A DNA stretch of 64,000 nucleotides from Bacillus sp. FSL K6-3431. Lineage in GTDB: Bacteria > Bacillota > Bacilli > Bacillales > Bacillaceae_C. Made by a program: the position numbers and the translations under genes. Where the stretch lies: assembly GCF_038002605.1 (NCBI RefSeq), contig NZ_JBBOCT010000001.1, forward strand, positions 4,464,001-4,528,000. The letters are read 5' to 3'. Positions 1 through 9,266 of the stretch are shown one piece after another. The notes under the pieces are model-generated. The model did not search any database and was not told the origin of the DNA. It saw nothing but the letters and a program-made list of their open reading frames with translations. Position 1 is the stretch's first letter. Each line of letters opens with the position of its first letter.

Positions 1-1
1 A

Positions 2-2194
2 GTAGTTGTGGATACGTATGCTACTCAAGAACCGTGCTGGAGCAGCTGTTTTCCACAAATTCTTCATTCGTTAGGGTATACACGTGCAGTACTAAAGAAC
101 CCCGGGACTGGCTGGGCAGGATATGCTTCGGGAATTGAACACGAAACTGTAATGTGGGTAGGTCCCGATGGGTCTTCTATTCCCTGTGTCCCCCGATATG
201 ATTGCGAAGAGCTTCTCAATTGTTGGGAAACAGAGGCTGGCTATATGGATAAGGAATTCGTCGAGAAATGTGTAATCAATAGTATTACTCATCCAGTTGG
301 AAGCTTTTTGCAAGACTTAGGTTGGCCTGCGCACCCAAAGCTTGGCAATATGGATATTCAGTATGTGACGTGGCGGGAATATTTTGAAAGTATCGCCGAA
401 AAAACCACCTATGAATGGTATTTTACTCAAGAAGATATACGCTGTACACTTCCATGGGGAGAAGGAACATTGCAACAAATGGCAAGACAAGTACGATCAG
501 CGGAAAATAAAATATTGATCACTGAAAAGATAGCGGCGTTAGCTAGTGCGTCGCGTGGGTTTGCTTATCCACGTGAACAATTTAGAAAGGCCTGGGATCA
601 ACTATTATTATCTCAACATCATGATGCATGGATTTGCGCGACCACCGGGGAGGGGAGGGATAAATGGGCATGGCAAGCGGGGACGCAATCATGGAATGCA
701 GAAGCCATATGTAATGAAATACTTGATCAAGCGACAGATAGTTTCCGGAGTGTTTCGGATGACGAAACAACGGAAAAAGGTATTCTTGTTTTTAATACTT
801 TAGCTTCAAACAGAATAGATATTGTAGAGATTGAACTCCCTACTCCGGAAGGAACAACTGCTATACGTGTCACAGATTTGTATGGGCATGAAGTAAAAAG
901 TCAGATTATTCCGACGAGAACATATGACAATGGTAAAAGTGTTAACGCGTGTAAATTACTATTTAAAGCGAATATACCTTCATTCAGTTATAGTACGTAT
1001 TCTGTTCAGCCAATACACAAAAAGCAGGAAGTTACTTCGTCCCCAATAATACAGATGGAAGAAAATACTTTGCGAATGATAACAGATATCTATGAGATCA
1101 CTTTAGATACATCTCGTGGCGGTGTGATAACAAGACTCTTTGAAAAAACGATGAATAAGGACTTTGTTAGAGGGTTAGATGCATCAATTAATGAATATAC
1201 GGGGTATTTTATCCAGCAACAACGTTGGATCAGTAGTACTGACTCAGTGGTATCCGTTGATATCAAGGAAAATGGTCCATTACGTGCACATGTTCAATTA
1301 AAGGGAAAGATGGATGATACGGATTTTACAACTGAGATAACTGTCACAAAAGGAGAGAAAAGAATTGACTTTCATGTCCGGTTCCATTATAAGGATGAAA
1401 CTTGGATAGGTGACCCATGGGATATCGAACCGGAAAATAGAAGAACAGAGCGGAGAAAATCCCATCATAACGATAAATATAAATTAAAGGCTTTATTTCC
1501 AGTATCTCTTGAAAATCGCAAACTGTATAAAAATGCAGCATTCGATGTAGTTGAAAGTAGACATGTAAGTACGTCCTTTACACGGTGGGACGAAATAAAG
1601 CACAGTGTTCTTTTAAACTGGGTCGATGTGTATGATGAACAGCAAAATTGCGGGTTAGCCCTTTTCACTGATCATACAACTGGCTATTCACATAGTAAAG
1701 ACGAACCATTAGCTCTAACTTTGGGATGGGGGTGGGAAGGTGGATTTTGGTGGGGAAAGCGTCCGCTAGTCGGACAGAAGGAATTAAATTATTCGATTCT
1801 CCCACATGCTAATTGTTGGAATAATGCGGAAGTACAGCTGGAATATGTACGGTGGGCAGAACCTTTACTACCGATTTATACGATGCTCAAGCCAGGACTA
1901 GTTAATTATTCATTTCTTTCTATAAGTGACTCCTCTATTGAAATTCCAACCATTTTACAGGAGGGGGAAGATCTACTCGTTCGTTTATTTAATTCTGGAT
2001 CTGATGCAAGGCATACGATTCTCTCAATTAACGCGAAGGTGACGAAGGCTGAGATCGTGGAACTGGATGGCAAATATAAAGAAAGATTATTGCTACAGAA
2101 GGCAAACGAAGGGGGTTATCAAGTTGAGGTATCGCTAAACGGGTTCGGCATTAAAACTGTTCGATTTTGTAATGTTTACCCTAAAATAGTGTAG
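2..2194 (+). CDS. GH38 family alpha-mannosidase, N-terminus cut by window edge
   Basis: The frame is open from the first bases of the window, so the true start lies upstream; the GTG at position 8 has no ribosome site in view. About 730 C-terminal residues are visible. The VDTYA segment at the very start aligns with the catalytic-Asp segment of GH38 enzymes (VDSFG in the second GH38 at 57 kb). SQHHDAW near residue 205 matches the conserved QFHD motif, and a long beta-rich C-terminal region follows as in this family. It is expected to remove alpha-linked mannose from glycans. There is no signal peptide to judge because the N-terminus is missing. It is divergent from the GH38 at 56655, so the two are unlikely to be a recent duplication. 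The sugar-binding lipoprotein gene follows 137 bp downstream. Confidence 0.82.
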   Translation, partial: VVVDTYATQEPCWSSCFPQILHSLGYTRAVLKNPGTGWAGYASGIEHETVMWVGPDGSSIPCVPRYDCEELLNCWETEAGYMDKEFVEKCVINSITHPVGSFLQDLGWPAHPKLGNMDIQYVTWREYFESIAEKTTYEWYFTQEDIRCTLPWGEGTLQQMARQVRSAENKILITEKIAALASASRGFAYPREQFRKAWDQLLLSQHHDAWICATTGEGRDKWAWQAGTQSWNAEAICNEILDQATDSFRSVSDDETTEKGILVFNTLASNRIDIVEIELPTPEGTTAIRVTDLYGHEVKSQIIPTRTYDNGKSVNACKLLFKANIPSFSYSTYSVQPIHKKQEVTSSPIIQMEENTLRMITDIYEITLDTSRGGVITRLFEKTMNKDFVRGLDASINEYTGYFIQQQRWISSTDSVVSVDIKENGPLRAHVQLKGKMDDTDFTTEITVTKGEKRIDFHVRFHYKDETWIGDPWDIEPENRRTERRKSHHNDKYKLKALFPVSLENRKLYKNAAFDVVESRHVSTSFTRWDEIKHSVLLNWVDVYDEQQNCGLALFTDHTTGYSHSKDEPLALTLGWGWEGGFWWGKRPLVGQKELNYSILPHANCWNNAEVQLEYVRWAEPLLPIYTMLKPGLVNYSFLSISDSSIEIPTILQEGEDLLVRLFNSGSDARHTILSINAKVTKAEIVELDGKYKERLLLQKANEGGYQVEVSLNGFGIKTVRFCNVYPKIV

Positions 2195-2289
2195 GAAACG
2201 ATTAGAAATGGAATGAGTACAAAGTCAATTAGAGATTAACTAATTGCATAAAATAGTTTTGATTGGGCAAGATACTTTACCCTGTTTAC

Positions 2290-2305
2290 CCCGGTGAACA
2301 CCGGG
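2290..2305. promoter_or_regulatory. GC-rich inverted repeat before the binding-protein gene
   Basis: CCCGGTG and CACCGGG are separated by only two bases, 27 bp before the lipoprotein start. A second, AT-rich inverted repeat (CAATTAG/CTAATTG) lies at 2226-2246. Neither is followed by a T run, so an operator or a mild RNA hairpin is more likely than a terminator. The function is inferred only from position. Confidence 0.3.
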
Positions 2306-2331
2306 AATTTTCTATACCTAGGGGGAAAATA

Positions 2332-3672
2332 ATGAGGATAGTTAAATGTCAATTCCTTGTCTTATTAGTCATGTTATTAGCGATTGGATTAATAGGTTGT
2401 CAGTCTCAAGGTGTGGAAAAAGATACGACGAAAAGGACTATCCAAGAAGGCGAGAAGGAGATCACACTTACTGTAATGCTGAGTTGGGTAATTGGTGAAG
2501 ATCGATGGGAGGAATTTTACAAAAAGCCAGTGGAGGAGAAGTTTCCTCACATTACATTAAAAAGAATTGAAGGGGATGCGGGAGATAGAGAAACGCTAGA
2601 AGAAACCTTCGCTGCGGGAATTAAACCTGACATTATCATGGTCAGTCATCCTTCCCAGATTCAATTACTTCAAGAATATGAATTAGCTTATGATATGAGG
2701 GAGCTTATTGAACATTATGATTTTGATCTCACTCGTTATGATAATGATTATTTAGCGGAATGGCTTTCGTGGACAGGTGGCGAGATCTGGTCTTTACCTT
2801 TTGTTGCTCAGAAATATGCGCTACATTATAACAAAGATATTTTCGATCTAATTGGAGAACCTTATCCATCAGACAATATGACCTGGGAGGAAGTTCTAGA
2901 TCTTGCTTCCCGCCTTACTTTCTCAAGAGATGGTATTAACTATCAAGGTATATACATGCAACATGACGCGAGTCAAACTTTGTCTCAGGTCATAGGTGAT
3001 ACCCTATATGTTGATCCAGAGACAGACAATGTACTTTGGACGGAACGTGAGGAGGTTAAAGACTATTTAGCGTTAGTTGATCGAATGAAGTCTATTCCTG
3101 GAATCGAACTTGATGTCAAAACAGAGGGCATAGCTTTTATAGAGGCTTTTCAAACAGAAAGAACTTTGGCTATGATTCCTCATCAGTTCCTAGAATCATT
3201 ACCTGAGGATATGAATTGGGATATTGCCACTTACCCTGTTTGGTCTAAGGCACTAGGCATACAGCCGAATCAAAGTGGTTGGGCACTTGGTGTAACCGCT
3301 GTTAGCGAACATAAGGAAGCCGCTTTTGAATTACTAAATTTTTGGTACACTGATGAACAGATTCTAAGCAAGGGGAATTCTGCTGTGACAACGCCGTTCA
3401 ATCATCTATTTGAAAATGAGGCTGTTGAAAAAGCACTGAGAGAAGATCCTTACCGTCCCTATCTTGCCGATTTAAACGTTAATTCTTTATTTCAGAATAG
3501 CCCTGGTGGTGGTACATCAGAACAAAGATCGTATTTCGATACGGGTGCACAGAATGTAATAGGTGGAATAGGATTCAAATATGATGAGTCTGAACAAGAT
3601 TGGAACACATTCCTTCGTGATTTAAAACAAGAAGAAGAGCGAAGAATTGGAGAAGAAAAGGCAACGAGATAA
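2332..3672 (+). CDS. Extracellular sugar-type ABC solute-binding lipoprotein (orphan)
   Basis: The start is the ATG at 2332 behind AGGGGGAA, giving 446 residues; an in-frame start at 2263 is possible but has no ribosome site and would bury the signal peptide. The N-terminus has a basic end, a hydrophobic stretch and a lipobox ending IGLIGC, so the protein should be a membrane-anchored lipoprotein. The body resembles family 1 (MalE/UgpB-like) binding proteins, with FAAGIKPDIIMV and a C-terminal region rich in aromatic residues. It captures a sugar or oligosaccharide outside the membrane. No permease or ATPase gene is adjacent, so it must borrow a transporter or belong to an operon broken downstream. 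The upstream mannosidase suggests a mannoside-related ligand, but this is inference. A terminator follows at 3701. Confidence 0.8.
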   Translation: MRIVKCQFLVLLVMLLAIGLIGCQSQGVEKDTTKRTIQEGEKEITLTVMLSWVIGEDRWEEFYKKPVEEKFPHITLKRIEGDAGDRETLEETFAAGIKPDIIMVSHPSQIQLLQEYELAYDMRELIEHYDFDLTRYDNDYLAEWLSWTGGEIWSLPFVAQKYALHYNKDIFDLIGEPYPSDNMTWEEVLDLASRLTFSRDGINYQGIYMQHDASQTLSQVIGDTLYVDPETDNVLWTEREEVKDYLALVDRMKSIPGIELDVKTEGIAFIEAFQTERTLAMIPHQFLESLPEDMNWDIATYPVWSKALGIQPNQSGWALGVTAVSEHKEAAFELLNFWYTDEQILSKGNSAVTTPFNHLFENEAVEKALREDPYRPYLADLNVNSLFQNSPGGGTSEQRSYFDTGAQNVIGGIGFKYDESEQDWNTFLRDLKQEEERRIGEEKATR

Positions 3673-3700
3673 CCTACAAAATCTGAGCCTTATAGTAGTT

Positions 3701-3749
3701 CCTGCCCTCGAACGTATGAAGTATTAACGAAGGGGCAGGCTCTATTTTT
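3701..3749 (+). terminator. Rho-independent terminator after the binding-protein gene
   Basis: CCTGCCCT pairs with AGGGGCAGG (one bulged base) across a 22-base loop and is followed by a T-rich CTCTATTTTTA tail. Confidence 0.7.
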
Positions 3750-3762
3750 ATGAGACAGGAAA

Positions 3763-3924
3763 GAAGATATTATTGCAGTTAGCAGATATAATGTCAAAAT
3801 GAATGCCTTTAAAACAAAAACATGGTGTGAATTGGATTATGTGATTGCCTTGACTGAATCGGAAGTTGGTAAAATTGCTCATATTGTGTATTTCATAAAT
3901 GTGGTTGGATATTATTTGAAATGA
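3763..3924 (+). pseudogene. Remnant of a DUF3892-type gene
   Basis: Translating from 3763 gives EDIIAVSRYNVKMNAFKTKT and then ELDYVIALTESEVGKIAHI, ending at TGA 3922. This follows the intact DUF3892 protein at 34320 (EEIIAVRKNN, AFKTKTGRELDYITALDEAK, GKIANIDVF) nearly residue for residue. There is an in-frame stop at 3751 and no start codon or ribosome site, and the conserved C-terminus is lost. It is therefore a decayed copy. About 140 further bases to the next gene hold nothing recognisable. Confidence 0.75.
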
Positions 3925-4066
3925 ATCTGATGGTTAGTCTTCTTTTTGCATTCCTTTAAATCGAAGTTTTTAATATAAGGATAAGAAAGGGGATTTAAGG
4001 CTATTTGAAAGAAAGTCAGGCAAACAAGCATGTTCACCCAACATATTTGTATTTAATCTATTTCAC

Positions 4067-4819
4067 TTAAATAGTATAATCATAATCTCCTATTATTCTT
4101 CTTAAGAACTGTTGTGTTCTTTTTTCTTTCGGCTTTACAAATATCTCTTGAGGTGTTCCTTCTTCAACAATAATACCGTCATCCATAAAAATGACTTTAT
4201 TCGCAACATCTTGGGCGAAAGACATTTCATGGGTCACAATTAACATTGTTGTACCTTCTTGTGCCAATGTTTTCATAACGGACAACACCTCACCGACAAG
4301 CTCGGGATCAAGTGCAGAGGTAGGTTCATCAAATAGAATGACATCAGGCTTGACCGCAATTGCTCTGGCTATACCAACCCTTTGCTGTTGACCCCCAGAT
4401 AATTGAGACGGATAAAAATCATATTTATCCGATAGACCAACTTTATCAAGTGCTTTTTTTCCAATTTCATTCGCTTCAGTTTTCGGAACCTTTCGCCCAA
4501 TAATTAAGCCTTCTGTCACGTTCTCTAATGCCGTTTTATTGTTGAAAAGATTATAGTTCTGAAAAACAAATGCTGTTTTTTTCCGAACTTGTAAAATGTC
4601 TTTTTTGCTTGCATCCTTAAAATGCGTGTTTATTCCATGAAAGATGAGCTCTCCTTCATCAGGTCTTTCTAAAAAGTTTAAACAGCGAAGAAGGGTTGTT
4701 TTACCGGATCCACTCGGACCTAAGATTACAGTTACGTCCCCTTTGTTGATATGAATATCAACACCCCTTAATACCTTGTTCTTCCCAAAACTCTTTTGTA
4801 CGTTTTTTACTGTTAACAT
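4067..4819 (-). CDS. Polar amino-acid ABC transporter ATPase (cystine/TcyN type)
   Basis: ATP-binding subunit of 250 residues that powers import through the two permeases encoded just upstream. Walker A is GPSGSGKT (about residue 34), the signature is LSGGQQQR, Walker B is [12 protein letters not shown], and the switch histidine follows in IVTHEM. These are the hallmarks of the GlnQ/HisP/TcyN branch. The start at 4819 is chosen over a GTG at 4828 because the GAGGTGG ribosome site overlaps the earlier codon. It is the last gene of a five-gene minus-strand operon, 15 bp after the preceding permease. The S-box upstream of the operon favours cystine or another sulfur compound as substrate. No clear terminator follows. 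Confidence 0.9.
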   Translation of the reverse strand: MLTVKNVQKSFGKNKVLRGVDIHINKGDVTVILGPSGSGKTTLLRCLNFLERPDEGELIFHGINTHFKDASKKDILQVRKKTAFVFQNYNLFNNKTALENVTEGLIIGRKVPKTEANEIGKKALDKVGLSDKYDFYPSQLSGGQQQRVGIARAIAVKPDVILFDEPTSALDPELVGEVLSVMKTLAQEGTTMLIVTHEMSFAQDVANKVIFMDDGIIVEEGTPQEIFVKPKEKRTQQFLRRIIGDYDYTI

Positions 4820-4834
4820 ATATACCACCTCACC

Positions 4835-5542
4835 TTATCCAACCGCTGTTTTATAAGACTTTAAGTTTTTTTCTAATACGTTGAAAAGTATTTCAACAAT
4901 GGAACATACTACAAGATAGATAATCCAAACATCTAAATATGCCTCTATATAATTGTAACCAAAGCCAGCTTCAACTTTTGCAATAGCGGTTATATCTTTT
5001 ACAGTCATAAGAAAAGCCAGTGAAGTTGCTTTTATTAAATTCATTGTTGCCGTACATAAATTAGGCAGCGCTGAAATTAAGGCCTGCGGAATAATAATTC
5101 TTCGGTAACTTTGGAAACTTGTTAAACCTATTGCTTGTGCAGCTTCAAGTTGACCTTTATTGACTGTAAATAATGCGGATCGGAAAACCTCGGATAAAAT
5201 AGCAATTGTATTTAATGAAAATACAATGTAAGCATAAAGTATCGGGTTGATATCAAATACATTAATGGAACTGTTCATGCTTTTTAAAAAAACGTCTAGT
5301 AAGCTAGGAACCATACTATAAATAATTAGTATTTGAATAACAATTGGTGTTCCTCTTATAAAAGAAACATAGACTGCACCAAGCTTTGCTAGAAAGGGAA
5401 TTTTGTTTATTCTTACAACGGCAAGCAAAAATCCCAATGGTATGGATATAAGCAAAGTAATAGCTGCTATTTTTAATGTAGTTGGTAAAGCTGTTAATGC
5501 TAAGAAAAAGGTATCTACAAAAAAATCAAAATTAAAAGACAC
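4835..5542 (-). CDS. Amino-acid ABC transporter permease (TcyM-like)
   Basis: Integral membrane subunit of 235 residues of the HisM/GlnP family, with about five hydrophobic segments. The EAAQAIGLTSFQSYRRIIIPQA stretch is the EAA loop that docks on the ATPase; RGTPIVIQ near residue 85 is the family signature. The GTG start follows GAGGTGAAG. It pairs with the permease ending 16 bp upstream to form a heterodimeric pore. Together with the ATPase and binding protein it forms a polar amino-acid importer; cystine-type specificity rests on context. Confidence 0.88.
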   Translation of the reverse strand: MSFNFDFFVDTFFLALTALPTTLKIAAITLLISIPLGFLLAVVRINKIPFLAKLGAVYVSFIRGTPIVIQILIIYSMVPSLLDVFLKSMNSSINVFDINPILYAYIVFSLNTIAILSEVFRSALFTVNKGQLEAAQAIGLTSFQSYRRIIIPQALISALPNLCTATMNLIKATSLAFLMTVKDITAIAKVEAGFGYNYIEAYLDVWIIYLVVCSIVEILFNVLEKNLKSYKTAVG

Positions 5543-5558
5543 TGACGCTTCACCTCAC

Positions 5559-6263
5559 TTAAACGGTTTTGGCAAGTATTTTTTCCTTATATATTCCTTC
5601 GAATTTTGACATTCCTTTTTCAATTATGATAGAAATCGCCCAGTATATAAGTGCAAGACCAATATATATTTCTCTGGCATGCGATCCATAGTTAAGAGAT
5701 ACAATTAAATTGGCTTTTCCCATCATATCTATAAAACCAATGGTAAATGCCAAGGCTCCTTCTTGAAATAAAACGATTACTGCATTCCCTAAATTAGGAA
5801 GGGCAATAATAAAACACTGTGGTAGTAAGATCCTTATAAATGTCTGTACATTATTCAGACCAATGCTTACACCTGCTTCATATTGACCTTTGTCTACTGC
5901 TTCGTAGGCGGAACGCATTACTTCCGCCATATTTGCTGAAAACAAAAGAACGAGTGTGATAATGACAAAAATACCTTTGTATATATGATTGATATCTATA
6001 CCAAACAATCCTTGAAATATTGCTGGCAGTCCGTAATAAACTAAAAATAGTAAAATTACTGAAGGGGTACATCTTAATACATTTGTATATCCATTACCCA
6101 TTACTCTCCATATTTTATTCTTACTTAACTTTGCCATAGCCACCAAGAAACCAAATAGGACACCGAAAATTACTGAAAATATAACGATTAAGAATGTGAT
6201 TGCTAAATAAGGAAGAATCTCGGGATAATATCGAAAAATAACTGTAAAATCAAATGCATGCAT
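5559..6263 (-). CDS. Amino-acid ABC transporter permease (TcyL-like)
   Basis: Integral membrane subunit of 234 residues, homologous to its neighbour. The EAA loop reads EAGVSIGLNNVQTFIRILLPQC; LRCTPSVILLF corresponds to the RGTP signature with a Cys in place of Gly. About five membrane segments are visible. The start codon is preceded by AAGGAGGTG. An unusually long 476-bp spacer separates it from the binding-protein gene upstream in the operon, and that spacer folds strongly near this start. Confidence 0.87.
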   Translation of the reverse strand: MHAFDFTVIFRYYPEILPYLAITFLIVIFSVIFGVLFGFLVAMAKLSKNKIWRVMGNGYTNVLRCTPSVILLFLVYYGLPAIFQGLFGIDINHIYKGIFVIITLVLLFSANMAEVMRSAYEAVDKGQYEAGVSIGLNNVQTFIRILLPQCFIIALPNLGNAVIVLFQEGALAFTIGFIDMMGKANLIVSLNYGSHAREIYIGLALIYWAISIIIEKGMSKFEGIYKEKILAKTV

Positions 6264-6290
6264 GTTAGCACCTCCTTGCTTTTATATAGA

Positions 6291-6370
6291 CTTTCGGCAT
6301 TCACCAAGCCGGATGGTACAAGACTTTCTTGTGCCACTTTTTCATGTCTCCCCCTACTTTTAATAGGGGA
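6291..6370 (-). other. Structured intercistronic spacer (6264-6739), three hairpins
   Basis: The 476-bp gap between binding protein and permease has no recognisable gene. In the minus-strand transcript three small stems occur in series: CCCCTA/TAGGGG (6351-6369), GGCACAAG/CTTGTACC with one mismatch (about 6315-6335), and CGGC/GCCG (6295-6311), ending just before the permease ribosome site. A further hairpin (GAATCC/GGATTC, 6686-6714) lies just after the binding-protein stop. None has a U tract on the minus strand. They may stabilise the upstream mRNA so that more binding protein than permease is made. Confidence 0.35.
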
Positions 6371-6739
6371 ATAGTTCACTCTTTATTAGTAGAATTACCC
6401 ATTCTGTATGGAATGAGATAAATACTCTATAAATCAACCACGCACTACCTTGGTAAAGCAACAATGTTTGCAAAAACAACCTTTTTAAAAAATAAATATA
6501 TGATGCTTCTTTGGCATGTCTCTTTTTGAAAAAATTTGAAAACGAATACCAAATATTCAATAAAGCTTAATTCCCAGTAGGTTTTTGGAAATTCAGCAGA
6601 TTTACGCCTCGAAATTCGGAGAGCCTATTTTAGACCATTACGATATTTGTAAAGTTAGGCAATGCATAGAATTTTTGTGTTTTTTGAATCCCCTTATGCT
6701 TAGCAAGAGGATTCTTCTATTTGCAGAACTCAAGTTACA

Positions 6740-7603
6740 TTAATTACTTTCTTCAAGGAGTTTAAATGTATCTTCATCCAGAAATTCAACTAGTAAATCA
6801 TTTGGTATTTTTTCCTTTTTCAATTCTTTCATTACAACATCATAGGCATCAGCGAGTTCTTGCTCCTTTTTATTAAATAGAGGATATGTCTTTGTTGCCG
6901 TAAAGCCATTGTATGTTAGGTCATCTTTTAAATGGTGATAAGCTCCGTCTTTAGCTACTACCGTCTTATTGAATGAAGTTTTAATAGTAAGCATGGCATC
7001 ATATCTTCCTTCTGAAATCCAAATCGGCCAGTCGGAAACAGTAAAAGTTTCAGAGTTTTCAACAGTAATCTGATTGTCCGGATTTTTTTCGTTATAAGCC
7101 AGAACTAAACTATATTGTGCATCTTGAGGGGCGATTGGGATCAATTTTTTCTTTAGTTCAGCAATATCGGATAAATCTTGAACAAGATCTTTATCCTCTG
7201 TTCTCATTATTAACCCTGAACTACTTGCACCTAGGTTTTCTTCAGGATAAACATATTTTTTTGCTCTTGCTTCTGTGTAAAAGGTATTTTTTACACCTAC
7301 ATTATATTTACCAGTTTCGACACCAATTAATAAATCATCATCTGTTGTAGGTATAAATTCAAATTCATAGTCGGGAAGACGTTCATCTACCAGTTTCATT
7401 ATTTCAACATCATAGCCTGTAGCATTTCCTTTTTCATCTTGGTAGGTAATAGGTACACCAGTTAGTGCATAGGCAATTTTAATTTTTCTTACATCATCAG
7501 TACTTGCTTTATTCGTATTTGCATCTTCTGTCCCCTTAGAGCAACCTGTAGTAAAAATCAATACTAGCACTGTAATTCCAATCCAATTTCTCAAATATTT
7601 CAC
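6740..7603 (-). CDS. Amino-acid ABC transporter substrate-binding lipoprotein (TcyJ/K-like)
   Basis: Periplasmic-type binding protein of 287 residues, family 3 (polar amino acids). The start is GTG 7603 behind GGAGGG; an ATG at 7618 overlaps that ribosome site. The signal peptide ends in a FTTGC lipobox, so it is membrane-anchored. VPITYQDEKGNATGYDVEIMK is the classic N-terminal motif of this family, where the ligand carboxylate and amine are bound. It should deliver cystine or a related sulfur compound to the two permeases. It sits 47 bp after the flavoprotein gene in an S-box-led operon. Confidence 0.88.
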   Translation of the reverse strand: MKYLRNWIGITVLVLIFTTGCSKGTEDANTNKASTDDVRKIKIAYALTGVPITYQDEKGNATGYDVEIMKLVDERLPDYEFEFIPTTDDDLLIGVETGKYNVGVKNTFYTEARAKKYVYPEENLGASSSGLIMRTEDKDLVQDLSDIAELKKKLIPIAPQDAQYSLVLAYNEKNPDNQITVENSETFTVSDWPIWISEGRYDAMLTIKTSFNKTVVAKDGAYHHLKDDLTYNGFTATKTYPLFNKKEQELADAYDVVMKELKKEKIPNDLLVEFLDEDTFKLLEESN

Positions 7604-7650
7604 TTTATATCCCTCCATATTTTTATAGTCGCTATCAACATATCGATTCT

Positions 7651-8814
7651 TTAATTATCATCTATTGCTTTTTCTTGTTTTATTGCTGATAATGCTAAAT
7701 TTTTAATCGTCATATCATCCATGGGTGGATTATGCAAACCAGCCCTTACATCACGATAATACCGTTGTAAAGGATTGCTACGTTGTAGACTTTTTGCTCC
7801 TACAATCCTCATTGCTTTATCGATAATTGATATTGCTGCATTTGTAACTGTATGTTTAACGACACCTAGTTCATTGGTGAGATAGTTACTTCGCGATTCA
7901 TCATCATAGGCTGCTGCAACGCTATAAATTAGATGTCTTGCTTTTATTAACTCTAAATCCATTTCACCTAGATGCTGTTGGACATTAGGTAATTGGCTAA
8001 TTGGTCCGTTAAGACTATTTGGTGAATGATGGTTGGCAAAATGTATTGCATAGTCGCGTGCAGACTGGGCGATACCTAGATAACAAGCAGGAATGTGAAG
8101 ATTCCAGCCACTTAATTGTCCGCCAGGTGTGTCAGGAAGTTCAACAAGTTTCGAATCATCGACCTTTACATTTTGGAGTACGAGATCATGGCTACCTGAT
8201 CCTCTCATAGAAATGACGTCCCACGTTTCATCAATTGTTAGTCCCTCTAAATCTTTATGTAGAAGGAAAAAACCAACTTTCTGTTTCTCTTCGATCCATG
8301 CAGATGTAAGAAAATAAGTTAATGCAGGAGATGCAGTTGTAAAGTTTTTACGCCCCGATATAATCCAAGAATCGCCTTTTTTGACTGCATTTGTTCCCGG
8401 GCGGCCACCCCTACTCGGGCTTCCTGTTTGTGCTTCACTAACAGATCGATTCACTAATGCGCCATTAAGAATTTCTTCAGCAAAAAAAGTTAGTTTTTCA
8501 TCATCCCAAAGCTTTTTTTCAAAAATATCTCCAATAACCCCAAGATTCCAACCAATAGAAAGTGCTGTAGTAGCATCAAAACTAGCCAGCGTTTCTTGAA
8601 GGAGGACCATACCATAGATGGATATACCTTCTCCGCCGTAAGATTTTGGAAGGGTAATACTTGAATATCCCATATCAACTAAATCTTGAATACTTTCTTT
8701 TGGAAACATTGCTAGTTCATCAATTTGAGTTGATTGATCATTAAACTTCGTTCTTTTCTCATGCAATCTTTGTAACCATAATCTTTGATGTTCTGTTTTT
8801 ACAAATAAGTTCAT
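7651..8814 (-). CDS. Acyl-CoA-dehydrogenase-fold flavoprotein (SfnB/SfnC/DszC-like), sulfur acquisition
   Basis: A 387-residue protein with the acyl-CoA dehydrogenase fold. The helical N-domain is followed by the SEAQTGSPSRGG and WIISGRKNFTT segments that line the flavin, and the C-terminal RYYRDVRAGLHNPPMDD matches the branch containing flavin-dependent sulfur oxygenases (DszC/SfnC) and SfnB-type proteins of sulfur scavenging. It probably oxidises an imported organosulfur compound to release usable sulfur. Genes of this type commonly sit beside cystine-type ABC transporters in Bacillus. ATG 8814 is preferred (AGGAGG ten bases upstream); GTG 8817 is also possible. It is the first gene of the operon, about 450 nt beyond the S-box terminator. 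Confidence 0.8.
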   Translation of the reverse strand: MNLFVKTEHQRLWLQRLHEKRTKFNDQSTQIDELAMFPKESIQDLVDMGYSSITLPKSYGGEGISIYGMVLLQETLASFDATTALSIGWNLGVIGDIFEKKLWDDEKLTFFAEEILNGALVNRSVSEAQTGSPSRGGRPGTNAVKKGDSWIISGRKNFTTASPALTYFLTSAWIEEKQKVGFFLLHKDLEGLTIDETWDVISMRGSGSHDLVLQNVKVDDSKLVELPDTPGGQLSGWNLHIPACYLGIAQSARDYAIHFANHHSPNSLNGPISQLPNVQQHLGEMDLELIKARHLIYSVAAAYDDESRSNYLTNELGVVKHTVTNAAISIIDKAMRIVGAKSLQRSNPLQRYYRDVRAGLHNPPMDDMTIKNLALSAIKQEKAIDDN

Positions 8815-8940
8815 CACATTTTTTCCTCCTAGGTCATTAAGTTTACTTTAATTAAATAAAGCCTATAGGTTTTGTCGGGATTAATATTATAAAAAACTGA
8901 ATTCCGTTGAAGATTATATATATATTATGATGGGCAACAT

Positions 8941-8980
8941 ATTTTGTGTTTTAACATTAATGTTAAAACATAAAATATCT
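8941..8980. repeat. 40-bp near-perfect AT-rich palindrome in the sulfur operon leader
   Basis: Bases 8941-8960 are mirrored by 8961-8980 with a single G/T mismatch (8948/8973); the inner 24 bp are perfect. It lies between the S-box terminator and the first gene, about 125 bp before the start codon. It could be an operator, an RNA hairpin or a cruciform; the sequence does not decide. Confidence 0.6.
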
Positions 8981-8997
8981 TTCTTTATATAAAAATC

Positions 8998-9178
8998 AAT
9001 TATGCCTCGGCGGAATTGCGTCCAGATTTTATCGAGCTCGCTCAATAAACTTCCTCTAAAAATCTGTGACATCCGCTGGAGGTTTTAACTTCATTCAGCC
9101 GGAGTTTGCACTCCCAATGAATGAGGTAAATCGCAGCCACTTATAGAAGTGGGGGACTTCTGCTGAATGAAGTTAAAT
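8998..9178 (-). repeat. Dispersed repeat, copy A (long form)
   Basis: Read on the minus strand, this segment matches 47981-48116 read on the plus strand over almost its whole length, including the blocks GCTGAATGAAGTTAAA, AGCTCGATAAAATCTGGACG and CAATTCCGCC. Copy A carries about 45 extra internal bases that add a hairpin. Internal inverted repeats (TTCATTCAGC/GCTGAATGAA, TCGAG/CTCGA) would fold the transcript. No ORF is present. It sits in the transcribed leader of the sulfur operon. Confidence 0.75.
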
Positions 9179-9266
9179 GTACGCAAATGATGATCCGAAG
9201 TGAACAACTCGGCAACATAACAAATTTACTTTTCATCCATATTGGAAGACTTTAAAACTAGGAAAA

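Noticed and set aside
6360..6560. 66-residue minus-strand frame in the binding protein-permease spacer
   Set aside because: No ribosome site, Phe/Leu/Ser-rich composition typical of AT-rich non-coding DNA, and no recognisable family.
6686..6714. Terminator for the cystine-type binding protein gene
   Set aside because: The stem is good (GAATCC/GGATTC) but in the minus-strand transcript it is followed by A, not U. Recorded only as part of the structured spacer.
8820..8880. CymR-like operator (CCTATAGG) before the sulfur operon
   Set aside because: The core resembles part of the CymR pattern but the flanking consensus is not met well enough to call.
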